This document shows positions 15,943 to 23,721 of a stretch of DNA of 29,950 bases, one piece after another. The stretch's first letter is position 1. The number at the start of each line of letters is the position of its first letter. Location: positions 11,723-41,672 of the forward strand of contig DBBT01000132.1 in the NCBI GenBank assembly GCA_002292345.1, given 5' to 3'. The DNA is from Opitutia bacterium UBA977 (GTDB taxonomy: Bacteria > Verrucomicrobiota > Verrucomicrobiia > Opitutales > Coraliomargaritaceae). Under the pieces are notes generated by a model, which did not search any database, was not told the DNA's origin, and worked only from the letters and a program-made list of their open reading frames with translations. The position numbers and the translations under genes are program-made.

Positions 15943-16386
15943 GATTGAATGTGAGACAGGCATTACTGCCTGTTGTCTTATTGTCTTTGGTCGGCCTCTG
16001 CCGTAGCGAGATACAGGAATGTCTGAAGTTTATAGGCATCTTCTTCGGTCGCTCTACTTGCGTCTGAACCATTCAACTGCTGGTTAAACCGTCCGTTCCC
16101 TACCGTCACTAGAGTTCGCGGAGGACGCGGAGGGGGTGGTTTGAGCAAAAAAGAGTGTATTGCGCGTGAGAATCTGAACAATTGGCTAACTTGAATCTCA
16201 TTTATCTCAAGATCCCCGCGTCCTCGGCGTTCTCAAGCGGAGCGGGCGGTTAATTTTACGTATCCTAAGTTAGAGGCTAGAGATGTGTATAAAGAACAGA
16301 CAGGAATGTCTGTATCACAAAACCAAAATGAAGGGGTATACCCTTCGGACTCGTTTTGCATCGAAACTCTACTTACTGTTTTCTCC
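15943..16386. repeat. Repeat-rich intergenic region before the HIT gene
   Basis: This 444-bp gap contains no convincing gene. It holds ACAGGCA-TTAC-TGCCTGT (15956-15973) and ACAGACA-GGAA-TGTCTGT (16296-16313), two perfect 7-bp inverted repeats. The 13-mer ACAGGAATGTCTG at 16013-16025 recurs at 16300-16312. A 19-base imperfect inverted repeat (16 of 19 match) lies between 16112-16130 and 16216-16234, around the core CGCGGAGGACGCGG. These look like members of small palindromic, REP-like families. An in-frame upstream extension of the HIT gene (16285-16386) would translate part of the palindrome and is rejected. Confidence 0.6.
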
Positions 16387-16725
16387 ATGAGCACACTATT
16401 CGAAAAAATTATCGCCCGCGAGATTCCTGCCAAGATCGAATACGAAGACGGTCAATGCATCGTTATTCACGACATCGACCCGCAGGCGCCGACTCATTTC
16501 CTCGTAATCCCGAAGCAGGCGATTCCTCGTGTAGCCGAGGCGCAGCCTGAGGATGCGGCACTTCTCGGGCATCTTTTACTCACCGCAGCTTCGGTTGCGA
16601 AGTCGCTTAACTTGAAGAGGGGCTTTCGCATCGTGATCAACAACGGCAAAGACGGCGGTGAAGCTGTGCCGCACCTGCACGTGCATGTGCTTGGTGATCG
16701 CGCGATGGCGTGGCCTCCGGGCTGA
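16387..16725 (+). CDS. HIT family nucleotide-binding protein (HinT-like)
   Basis: A 112-residue histidine-triad protein with PHLHVHVLGDRAMAWPPG at the C-terminus (His96, His98, His100) and TLFEKIIAREIPAKIEYED at the start, the usual HinT/PKCI architecture. Such enzymes hydrolyse purine nucleoside phosphoramidates such as AMP-lysine. ATG 16387 gives the normal length; longer in-frame starts read into a repeat. It converges with the FAD oxidoreductase gene, with a single base between the two stop codons. Confidence 0.92.
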   Translation: MSTLFEKIIAREIPAKIEYEDGQCIVIHDIDPQAPTHFLVIPKQAIPRVAEAQPEDAALLGHLLLTAASVAKSLNLKRGFRIVINNGKDGGEAVPHLHVHVLGDRAMAWPPG

Positions 16726-16726
16726 T

Positions 16727-18163
16727 TCAATCGCCTTGTAGCACGTGCAAGTTTGCCATAGAGATGCCGCTGAGCATGGCGCCGATGATGCCGAGGAAGC
16801 CTTGGTCGGTGCCGGCGAGGTAGACGTTGTCTAAATGCGTACGACCGTTCTTTATCTTGTGCGGTGCGCCGTAAATTGCGCCGTTGATATGTCCGGTAAA
16901 CTTGCGCACGGTGCGCGGGGTGAACATGTCGCTGGCGATGCGGGCGGTGTCGAGGCTGAGGCCATTCTTTGGTGCGGGTAAGATGCCGAGGGCGACGTTT
17001 TGTAGTGCTTGATACCAGTGCGTTTTTTGAGCAAGGTAGTCGGTGTCACTGAGCGCGCACCATTTGTCGTGGTTGGCCATTGCGGTGATGCGCAGGAAGC
17101 CTTCGTCGAGTTTGCGGCCGTTGCCGTATTGATAGTTGTTGGGGAAGCAAATGACGCCGCTGGTTGGATCGACTAATTCGTCTTTGACAGCTGCGTAATG
17201 GAAGCGTTCGCGGGTGTTGAAGAAGATGATGGTATCGTCCCAGCCAAAGTCGGTGGGTTGCTGGCCGAGTGCGGTGATCGTTTCAGTAAAGCTAAGCTGG
17301 CCGATATTGTCGCTGCCTGCGTCGCTCGGTTGGTCATCGCACATACGAGTGGTTTCGACCACGCCGGCGGTAGAGATGATCTTGTCGGTGGTCAGTACGG
17401 CACCGTTGTCGAGCTCAACCGCGTTAGCTTTGTTGCCGCTGGTATGGATCTGCTTGATGCCGCACTTCATTTTACGAATGCCGCCGAGTGAACGGTATTT
17501 GTCCTGCAAGAGCTTGATGATTACGCGCACGCCGTCGAACGGACGGGCAAAGCCCTCGAAAAAAAGCGAGCGAAACATGATGCAGAACTGTCCGTAGTCC
17601 ATATCGTGCTCTTCAGCGCTACCGTAATACATGACGGGGCAGAAGATCATATCTTCGAGCAAGGGATCGGAAATATGGCGCTGCACTGCTGCGCGCGCGG
17701 AGGCGGGGATGGCGCCGAGGTTAAAGGCGTCGAGGGTGCGCACCTCTTCGGCGAGGGCGCGAAAGCCATCGATCTGCTTGGGGAAGGCGCGGGCGACTTC
17801 AGCTTCAAATAGGGCGAAATCGTTGCTGAATTGTAGATCGCAGCTAGGGAAGACGATACGTGAGCCATTTTGCTGGCAGAGGTCGAGGGCATCGTAAGGG
17901 ATGCGCAGTTGGCGAAGCAGCTTGGTGAGAGGGGTGCCTTTGGTGCCTTTGGGTACAAAGTTGGTCATCGCGTGCAGGCCGACATCGTATTTGCGCCCTT
18001 CGATGCTGTAGAATGAGTTGAGCCCGCCGCTGGCATTGTGCTTCTCTAGGATGACGACGTTCTTTCCTGCGAGCGCGAGGCGAATGCCCGCGGCCATACC
18101 AGCCATGCCTGCGCCGATGATGACGACTTCGAAGTGTTGCTGGTCTAGTGTGTTGGTTTTCAT
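16727..18163 (-). CDS. FAD-dependent phytoene desaturase/retinol saturase-like oxidoreductase
   Basis: A 478-residue flavoprotein. The N-terminal dinucleotide fold is clear: VVIIGAGMAGMAAG (13-26), the acidic end of strand 2 in VILEKHNASGGLNS (37-50), and the family C-terminal VYLAGTDQGFLGIIGAML. This is the pattern of the CrtI/CrtISO/retinol saturase group, which desaturates, saturates or isomerises polyenes in a membrane-associated way. No carotenoid genes are present. Instead, an ACP and a KAS are directly upstream on the same strand, suggesting that it acts on an ACP-derived polyene or unsaturated acyl chain (inference). ATG at 18161-18163 gives the expected short lead before the FAD motif. 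A palindrome pair separates it from the ACP gene and could attenuate transcription. Confidence 0.78.
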   Translation of the reverse strand: MKTNTLDQQHFEVVIIGAGMAGMAAGIRLALAGKNVVILEKHNASGGLNSFYSIEGRKYDVGLHAMTNFVPKGTKGTPLTKLLRQLRIPYDALDLCQQNGSRIVFPSCDLQFSNDFALFEAEVARAFPKQIDGFRALAEEVRTLDAFNLGAIPASARAAVQRHISDPLLEDMIFCPVMYYGSAEEHDMDYGQFCIMFRSLFFEGFARPFDGVRVIIKLLQDKYRSLGGIRKMKCGIKQIHTSGNKANAVELDNGAVLTTDKIISTAGVVETTRMCDDQPSDAGSDNIGQLSFTETITALGQQPTDFGWDDTIIFFNTRERFHYAAVKDELVDPTSGVICFPNNYQYGNGRKLDEGFLRITAMANHDKWCALSDTDYLAQKTHWYQALQNVALGILPAPKNGLSLDTARIASDMFTPRTVRKFTGHINGAIYGAPHKIKNGRTHLDNVYLAGTDQGFLGIIGAMLSGISMANLHVLQGD

Positions 18164-18268
18164 CGGTAGGGTGGAGGAAAGCGTTCTGTCGTTTTCGAGT
18201 CAAGGTGCGGAGTGCGAGTTACAAAGTTAGTAATTCTGTTAGATTGTCGCGTGTTCCAGATACAACGA

Positions 18269-18317
18269 AACACAGGCAAGTCGCCTGTGTTACGTGGAGG
18301 CGCGACCGGAGTCGCCT
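18269..18317. repeat. Tandem palindromes between the ACP and FAD genes
   Basis: AACACAGGC (18269-18277), five-base loop, GCCTGTGTT (18283-18291) is a perfect 9-bp inverted repeat. It is followed by GCGAC-CGGA-GTCGC (18302-18315). Both share GTCGCCT (18280-18286 and 18311-18317). On the minus strand the first hairpin ends in GTGTTTCGTTGT, so it may also weaken transcription after the ACP gene. It belongs with the palindromes near 15956 and 16296. Confidence 0.6.
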
Positions 18318-18320
18318 AAA

Positions 18321-18569
18321 TTATGCGTTGAACTTGGGAGTCAAGTAAGCTGCGCAGGTCGCAAGCGAAGCGAGCTCTGGGTAGTCCGCTTCGGGCACCT
18401 CGATATTGTGCTGCTTGCGCAGCTCCATCACGATATCAAGAAAGTCCATCGAATCGAGGTCAAGTTGATCGCGTAGATTGATCTCCGGCGTGATGTTAGA
18501 GGTATCCTCATCAGGTGCAATTTCTGCGATGATATCGATGACGATTTGTTTTACTTGGTCTTCTGTCAT
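18321..18569 (-). CDS. Acyl carrier protein of the KAS/FAD cassette
   Basis: An 82-residue ACP with attachment motif QLDLDSMDFLDIVMEL and acceptor Ser40. After it comes HNIEVPEADYPELASL, a signature of specialised ACPs found near stand-alone KAS genes; it differs from housekeeping AcpP (GADSLDTVELVMALEE). It would hold the growing chain for the KAS encoded 36 bases upstream. The order on the minus strand is KAS, ACP, FAD enzyme. ATG at 18567-18569 starts MTEDQVKQIVIDIIAEIAPD, the normal helix 1. Confidence 0.85.
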   Translation of the reverse strand: MTEDQVKQIVIDIIAEIAPDEDTSNITPEINLRDQLDLDSMDFLDIVMELRKQHNIEVPEADYPELASLATCAAYLTPKFNA

Positions 18570-18605
18570 TTTAAAAATGGATAATAGTTATAGCTGATTG
18601 GTCGC

Positions 18606-19844
18606 TTAGTTTTCGAACTTACGCACAATAAGTGCGGAGTTAATACCAAGCATTCCAAAGGAGTTGTTGAGGATAACTTTCACCGCGTCAACCTTGAGTG
18701 GTTGATTTATGACGAGATTTGGTAGAGCGCATTCGGGATCGAGGTCTTCGACGTTGATGGTCGGGTGGATGATGTTGTCCTTAAAGGAGGGTAGATTACC
18801 TGCGAGTTCTAGCGCTCCGGCGGCGCCCATCGCGTGGCCGATGAAGCTCTTGGTGTTGTTAATATAGGTGGTGGGGCAGTCGGCGAATACTTCGCGGATC
18901 GCCTTGCACTCCTGAATGTCGCCCATCGGCGTGGATGTGGCGTGGGTGTTGACGATGTCGACGTCTCCAGGCTTTATGCCAGCGACTTTCAGCGCCGCGT
19001 GCATGCACTCGGCTTGGCGCACAGGATCGGGAAGGACGTAGTCACCCGCATCCGAATTGATCCGGTAGCCGATGATCTCCGCGATGATGCTGGCGCCACG
19101 GGCCTGCGCATCTTCGAGGCGTTCGAGTACGTAGATCGCGCCACCTTCGCTGACGACGATGCCATTACGCGTCTTGTCAAAGGGGCGGCTGGTCTTATTG
19201 GGATCAGTTTCGTGCGTGCCGAGTGCACCCTGGCTCTTGAAGCCTGCGAAGATTCCGAACGATTGAATACTCTCACTAACGCCACCAGCGAGGGCGACAT
19301 CGACTTCGCCGAGTCGAAGCATCTGCAAGGCTTGGATAAGGCCGGCATTCCCAGCAGCGCAAGCGGCGCCGATAGTATAGTGCGGACCGGTGATCCCCAT
19401 GTTGATGGTGACTTCGCCCGCAGGGTTGTTCGCCACGGTACGGGGATTGTGGTGGTGCGTCCAAAAGCGTGTGTCATAGTCGAACTTGGAGATGTTATAC
19501 ACTTCGTTCTCGGTCTCTACATTGCCGTGCTCGGTGGTACCGACGTAGACGCCAATGCGGCTCTTATCAAAAGTCTCAAAATCGAGGCCACTGTTATTGA
19601 TCGCTTCGTGGGCGGAATAGACCGCGATACTGCCTGCTCGAGTGCCGACGCGCAGCTCTTTGCGAGTCTGGTATTTCTTAGGATCGAAGTTGCACACACC
19701 TGCTGGGACCTTACCCATGTAGCGCATGTCAATGCTTTGAACGCCAGCGACCCCAGCGAGGAGATTCTTGCGATATTCCTCGAGAGTGTTGCCGTTTGGC
19801 GAGGTCAGGCCCACGCCCGTGATGACTATACGCGACTTGTGCAT
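18606..19844 (-). CDS. Beta-ketoacyl-ACP synthase, FabF/KAS II family
   Basis: A 412-residue condensing enzyme, the normal FabF length. The Cys-His-His triad and the conserved lysine are all there: Cys162 (TIGAACAAGNAGL), His301 (NTHATSTPMGD), Lys332 and His337 (NTKSFIGHAMGAAGALE). It extends acyl chains with malonyl-ACP in the cytoplasm. Insertion MRYMGKVPAGVCNFDPKKY and VGTTEHGNVETENEVYN are unlike E. coli FabF, which, with the private ACP next door, suggests a secondary or specialised system. A role as the only elongating KAS cannot be excluded. It is divergent from the sigma factor gene. Confidence 0.88.
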   Translation of the reverse strand: MHKSRIVITGVGLTSPNGNTLEEYRKNLLAGVAGVQSIDMRYMGKVPAGVCNFDPKKYQTRKELRVGTRAGSIAVYSAHEAINNSGLDFETFDKSRIGVYVGTTEHGNVETENEVYNISKFDYDTRFWTHHHNPRTVANNPAGEVTINMGITGPHYTIGAACAAGNAGLIQALQMLRLGEVDVALAGGVSESIQSFGIFAGFKSQGALGTHETDPNKTSRPFDKTRNGIVVSEGGAIYVLERLEDAQARGASIIAEIIGYRINSDAGDYVLPDPVRQAECMHAALKVAGIKPGDVDIVNTHATSTPMGDIQECKAIREVFADCPTTYINNTKSFIGHAMGAAGALELAGNLPSFKDNIIHPTINVEDLDPECALPNLVINQPLKVDAVKVILNNSFGMLGINSALIVRKFEN

Positions 19845-20049
19845 AAATAAGGAGACATTCTTACCATCTTTGGTGGTGTGACTGTCAACAGTGTAAAAGT
19901 CTCAAAAGACAGCAAATCAAGATCCCCCTTTATTTGGCTTCGTTATTTTAGGAGATTCGAGCCGCTGCATGGGGCAAAACCGCTTAATTTTTAAGCGCTG
20001 AGTTAATCTTTGCAATTTGCACGAAAATTGCTTTAGCTTAATCATCTTA
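19845..20049. promoter_or_regulatory. Divergent promoter region with two inverted repeats
   Basis: ACTGT-CA-ACAGT (19881-19892) overlaps a minus-strand TTGACA hexamer (19883-19888), about 40 bases before the KAS start; no convincing -10 accompanies it. CGCTTAA-TTT-TTAAGCG (19981-19997) is a perfect 7-bp inverted repeat 53 bases before the sigma factor ATG. Both could be operators. No terminator was seen, and the sigma factor promoter could not be assigned. Confidence 0.4.
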
Positions 20050-20682
20050 ATGGCAATCACAGGCTCAGTCTCCAAGGCTTTCGCTCATGCGGAAGAGACT
20101 CCGGTGTCGGAGCGTGACCTCGACTGGTCAGTTGTGCAGAGCGTGCAGGCCGGCAATGTCGGGGCCTTTGACCAGTTGGTGCAGAAGTATCGCGAGCACA
20201 TTTTCTCTGTCATTTATAACATGACGAGTAATCGTGAAGACGCCTCAGACCTAACGCAGGAGACTTTCATCAAGGCCTTTCAGGCGATTGCGCGCTTCAA
20301 GGGAAAGTCCTCGTTCTTTACTTGGATTTACCGCATTGCGATTAATACCACGAATACTTTCCTGAAAAAGCGAAGCCGCCGTCGTTATATAAGCTACGAA
20401 AATATTAATGAGGAAGTGACCAGTTCGGAAATATTCGAACGATTGACGGCGAAAAGTCGCAGCGAAAAAGGCGCGTTGGTTCATGAGCTGCAGGAAAAAT
20501 TGAACGATTCCTTGCAGAAATTGTCTCCTAAGCATCGAACTGTTGTTGTTTTACATGAAATCGAAGGCCTCAGCCATAACGAGATCGCGGAAATCACTAA
20601 GACCACTGTCGGCACCGTGCGCTCTCGTTTGCACTATGCGAAACAGCAACTCCAATCATATTTAAAGGACTATATTAGTTAA
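20050..20682 (+). CDS. ECF-type RNA polymerase sigma factor (RpoE-like)
   Basis: A 210-residue sigma-70 family protein of group 4. Region 2 is seen at 38-112 (YREHIFSVIYNMTSNREDASDLTQETFIKAFQAI and the FFTWIYRIAIN core-binding/-10 part), region 4 at 155-205 (LSPKHRTVVVLHEIEGLSHNEIAEITKTTVGTVRSRL, a helix-turn-helix). These parts are normal for RpoE/SigW-type regulators of envelope stress. ATG 20050 was chosen; a TTG at 20017 would add 11 residues. The following two genes encode a one-helix membrane protein and an HtrA-like protein, the usual company of an envelope-stress sigma factor. Confidence 0.93.
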   Translation: MAITGSVSKAFAHAEETPVSERDLDWSVVQSVQAGNVGAFDQLVQKYREHIFSVIYNMTSNREDASDLTQETFIKAFQAIARFKGKSSFFTWIYRIAINTTNTFLKKRSRRRYISYENINEEVTSSEIFERLTAKSRSEKGALVHELQEKLNDSLQKLSPKHRTVVVLHEIEGLSHNEIAEITKTTVGTVRSRLHYAKQQLQSYLKDYIS

Positions 20683-20708
20683 CCCCGAGCAATTATTACT
20701 GACTCATT

Positions 20709-21257
20709 ATGGCTAAACTACCTCCAAAGCGTCAAGCTGACATCAAGCTAGAAAATCTCCTTCGATTGAAGCGATTTGAACGTCCCTCCGATCAATTCTG
20801 GAATGAATTCGACCGCGAGTTGCATCAACGTATGCTGCAAACGTTGGTCAAGAAGGACCCTTGGTATTTACAGGTGATGCATGTGTTTTCGGGCCGCATC
20901 TTGCAGAGTACTGCGATTGCCGTAGCTGCCGTTTTGGTCGCGATGATAGTCGTGCGGCCAGCTTTTCAGTCAACTAAGCTGCCTATTGCTGTCGCGCAAG
21001 CTCCGGCAGATGACGAATTTGATGCGTCCATTGCAATCGCAATGACAGAACTGACGCTTGCCGAGGCGACAAGTTTGCCAAATTACGATAGCGATGTGAT
21101 TTCAGCTGAAGCGACATCGGATGAAGTTAATTTCGTCCGTGATTTCGGAATGGAGCAGATGCGGGTCGCGTCGTATGATGCCACTGCGTACTCGACTGAT
21201 TCCGCGCAAGCGCGGGTAGCATTTGCATCGGCTGGCGTGGCGAGCCTCGTTTATTAG
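20709..21257 (+). CDS. One-helix membrane protein in the anti-sigma position
   Basis: 182 residues. Residues 1-60 are cytoplasmic in pattern, with LENLLRLKRFERPSDQFWNEFDRELHQRML (14-43) as an amphipathic, charged segment. One membrane helix spans 63-83 (GRILQSTAIAVAAVLVAMIVV), and the rest (84-182) is periplasmic, acidic and Ala/Ser rich. The topology and the place directly after the sigma gene (26-base gap) fit an anti-sigma factor. There is no HxxxCxxC zinc motif of the ZAS class and no match I can name, so the role is inferred from context. The gene ends ten bases before the HtrA-like gene. Confidence 0.62.
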   Translation: MAKLPPKRQADIKLENLLRLKRFERPSDQFWNEFDRELHQRMLQTLVKKDPWYLQVMHVFSGRILQSTAIAVAAVLVAMIVVRPAFQSTKLPIAVAQAPADDEFDASIAIAMTELTLAEATSLPNYDSDVISAEATSDEVNFVRDFGMEQMRVASYDATAYSTDSAQARVAFASAGVASLVY

Positions 21258-21267
21258 TTTGTTTGCT

Positions 21268-22335
21268 ATGCTCAAACTTGGGTGGATTACGCTTCTTTTA
21301 ACTGCTTGCTCGATGCCTGTGTGCGCAGGTCCGGCAGATGCGCTTGCCTTGCAGCAGCGCTTGGTTCAGGTCTTTGAGCAGAATAAAGATGCAGTCGTTC
21401 GAGTGAAGGCCGCTTACCGTGGGCCTGACGAGGGCGGTAAAGCGCAAGTGATGCTACGGGTTGGCACGGGTTTTTTTATTAGCAACGAGGGGCATGTGCT
21501 GGTAAGTGCCAGCCGAGCTGCGGGCGCGAGTCGCGTGTGGGTCGAGCATCAGGGTAAATCCTATGCGACCGAGGCGATCGGCCATGATCGGGTGACCAAT
21601 GTTTCGGTCTTACGCGTGTTGGAGTTGCCTGAGGAATTTTCAATTATCACCTTGGATACCAATGTGGCGCAACCTCGGCTGGGCGCGATTGCAATTGGGA
21701 TTACTTGTCCACTCGATTTTGAACCATCGCCTTCGATGGGGCTTGTGACTGGCATGGATAAAAAACTGGGCAACAGAGTGTTTCCGACGGAGTACATTCG
21801 CACTTCAATTTCAGTCGATGCGGGGCAGGGCGGTTGCCCAATTTTGGATGTCAATGGCCGCTTTATCGGCATGTCGGTGGCATCCATTGCGGAGCTGGAT
21901 GCTTCTTACTGTTTACCCGTCGCTGCGTTGGCGCGGGTGCGCGACGACCTATTGTTTTCGGGGCATATCATCCACAGCTGGATGGGTTTCGAAGTGGCGG
22001 AAGAGTTGGGCTCGGATACAATCAAGGCAGTCTATCTGTCCACCGTGATCGACGGTGCGCCAGCGCACCAAGCAGGTTTGTTGCAGGGGGATCATCTTGT
22101 TTCGATTGCTGGATATACAATCGATAATGTATCTGATGTGCCAGGCGCTGTGTTTTTTACGCGGGCGAATCAATTCACCACGATTGAGGTGCTGCGCGGG
22201 GATGAGTTGATGGAGTTTTCCGTCAAGACCTTACCGCGACCAGAGGTAAGTCCAGTTATTCAACATGCCTCTGCCTCGACAACTGAGCAATCGAACGAGT
22301 CTGCGGTTGAGCGAGTGTCAGCTGTTGTGCCATAG
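21268..22335 (+). CDS. HtrA/DegQ-like protein with PDZ domain, catalytic residues replaced (pseudoprotease)
   Basis: A 355-residue exported protein. The start at ATG 21268 gives MLKLGWITLLLTAC with a lipobox-like LTAC (Cys14), or signal peptidase I cleavage after VCAG. Residues 40-235 follow the trypsin-like S1C fold (GTGFFISNEGHVLVSASRAA, HDRVTNVSVL, DAGQGGCPILDVNGRFIGM). The catalytic His position is Ser82/Arg83, the Asp position is Asn111, and the nucleophile Ser of GNSGGP is Gly188. All three are lost. A PDZ domain follows (240-335; GAPAHQAGLLQGDHLVSIAG). It is thus a probable binding or sensing protein in the periplasm rather than a protease. It is last of the sigma factor operon, and could sense misfolded proteins or outer-membrane peptides for the membrane protein before it (inference). 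Confidence 0.8.
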   Translation: MLKLGWITLLLTACSMPVCAGPADALALQQRLVQVFEQNKDAVVRVKAAYRGPDEGGKAQVMLRVGTGFFISNEGHVLVSASRAAGASRVWVEHQGKSYATEAIGHDRVTNVSVLRVLELPEEFSIITLDTNVAQPRLGAIAIGITCPLDFEPSPSMGLVTGMDKKLGNRVFPTEYIRTSISVDAGQGGCPILDVNGRFIGMSVASIAELDASYCLPVAALARVRDDLLFSGHIIHSWMGFEVAEELGSDTIKAVYLSTVIDGAPAHQAGLLQGDHLVSIAGYTIDNVSDVPGAVFFTRANQFTTIEVLRGDELMEFSVKTLPRPEVSPVIQHASASTTEQSNESAVERVSAVVP

Positions 22336-22448
22336 GCAGTCGACCGTAACGACACTTGGCTGCAATGACTATGAGCATCCTGCTGTGCTGGTGGGCTTTT
22401 GACTGCGACTAGCTGCTGCCATGAATGCCCGATGAGACCGCTGCAGGT

Positions 22449-23543
22449 CTATGCTTGATGTAGTGGCAATGTCGCCACTTCTAGCGCGATATGATTCCCG
22501 CGCAGATCGACGAACAGTGGCGCATCTTTAGCTATGGTAGCGACGATTGCGCTACCGATTGGGCAGCCAAGCATGGGCGAGAGCGTGCCGGAGAGCACTT
22601 GGCCGACGCCGGCGCCGGCAGCATTAACGACGGGCGTGCCTTCGCGGGCAATGCGGCGGCCTTCGAGTTTAAAGTGAATCACGCGGCGCGGGATGCCGTT
22701 CTCCAGCTGCTCACTCAGTGCATTCTTGCCGATGAAGTCGTCCTTTTGAAGCTTTACGGTCCAATCAAGGCTCGCCTCCAGCGGAGTAATCGAGTCGCTA
22801 AGTTCATGTCCATAGAGTGGATAGCCAGCTTCGAGACGTAAGCTGTCGCGGCAACCTAGGCCACAGAGTTGCACGCCGAAAGGCTCGCCTTTACTGATGA
22901 TTTCGCGGGCGAGTGCATCAGCGGCTTTAGGTGAGAGGTAGATCTCGAAGCCGTCTTCACCAGTGTAGCCAGTCCGGCAGACACGTACTTTTTCACCGGC
23001 GAAGGGTACTAGCAGGTGCCAAAATCTTTTAAGCGTATCAATTGATTCGAAGCCAATGGCTTGCATGATTGCGGCGGCTTTTGGCCCCTGCAGCGCAAGG
23101 AGGGCATAATCGTCGGAGTGATCCTCGATCTGCACGTCGAGGTTCCAGCGCTCCGATTGTTTAAGGAACCAACCAAAGTCTTTCTCGATATTACCTGCAT
23201 TCACGCAGACGAGGAAGGTCTCGTCGCCAGTGCGGTAGACGATCAAATCGTCAACCACGCCGCCATCGCTGGCGCACATCGGCGAGTAAACCGCTTTACC
23301 CACTGGTGCTCCCGCAATCGAATTGACCAGTAGTTTGTCTAGAAACAGCGCGGCATCGACACCAGTAACTAGAAACTCTCCCATATGGCTGACGTCGAAC
23401 AGGCCGGCCGCGGTGCGCACCGCTTTATGCTCTTCGAGAATGCTGGTGTATTGCACGGGCATGTTCCAGCCGCCGAAATTGACAAAGCGGGCGCCTTGCT
23501 CGGCATGAAAGTCGTGTAGTGGAATGTGTAGAATGTCGGACAT
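22449..23543 (-). CDS. gcvT: Aminomethyltransferase, glycine cleavage T protein
   Basis: A 364-residue protein of the expected length. Visible are [17 protein letters not shown] and [16 protein letters not shown] at the start, VVDDLIVYR, the folate-binding [33 protein letters not shown] and [10 protein letters not shown]. It takes the aminomethyl group from the lipoyl arm of GcvH, releasing ammonia and passing the one-carbon unit to tetrahydrofolate. It is divergent from gcvP with 178 bases between their starts. gcvH is not in the gap, so it must be elsewhere. It converges with the HtrA-like gene over a 113-bp gap that lacks a clear terminator. Confidence 0.95.
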   Translation of the reverse strand: MSDILHIPLHDFHAEQGARFVNFGGWNMPVQYTSILEEHKAVRTAAGLFDVSHMGEFLVTGVDAALFLDKLLVNSIAGAPVGKAVYSPMCASDGGVVDDLIVYRTGDETFLVCVNAGNIEKDFGWFLKQSERWNLDVQIEDHSDDYALLALQGPKAAAIMQAIGFESIDTLKRFWHLLVPFAGEKVRVCRTGYTGEDGFEIYLSPKAADALAREIISKGEPFGVQLCGLGCRDSLRLEAGYPLYGHELSDSITPLEASLDWTVKLQKDDFIGKNALSEQLENGIPRRVIHFKLEGRRIAREGTPVVNAAGAGVGQVLSGTLSPMLGCPIGSAIVATIAKDAPLFVDLRGNHIALEVATLPLHQA

Positions 23544-23721
23544 TAAAAGTGCTGGTGATGAGTTGTTTGTGCCAATTAAAATAGGTGGTGGTATAGAAAA
23601 TTTGGTAATTCGTGTAAAGAAACTTGCGAAGAAGAAAGAGTCGGGTTGTCTGAACAGTTTATCTCATCCAGTAGCAATGAATGCTTATTTTTGTTCGTTG
23701 TTAAGCCTCAGTTTCTTTAAA
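23544..23721. promoter_or_regulatory. Divergent gcvT/gcvP promoter region
   Basis: This 178-bp AT-rich gap must drive both glycine cleavage genes. I looked for a glycine riboswitch on both strands and saw none of its conserved segments. The plus-strand frame of gcvP stays open through the whole gap and beyond, back to 23524, but the sequence there is Lys/Ser-rich and unlike the N-terminus of GcvP, so it is treated as non-coding. Confidence 0.45.

Noticed and set aside
16285..16386. N-terminal extension of the HIT protein
   Set aside because: It would translate through the palindrome at 16296-16313 and lengthen the protein beyond the family size; ATG 16387 gives the normal start.
18834..19850. 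Long 338-codon frame on the plus strand opposite the KAS gene
   Set aside because: The minus-strand frame has the full FabF active site, so the opposite frame is a codon-use shadow.
22336..22448. Terminator between the HtrA-like gene and gcvT
   Set aside because: Only a weak AGACC/GGTCT stem without a T-run was found, not enough to call.
23544..23721. Glycine riboswitch in the gcvT/gcvP gap
   Set aside because: Expected from the pathway, but the conserved glycine aptamer segments are not visible on either strand.
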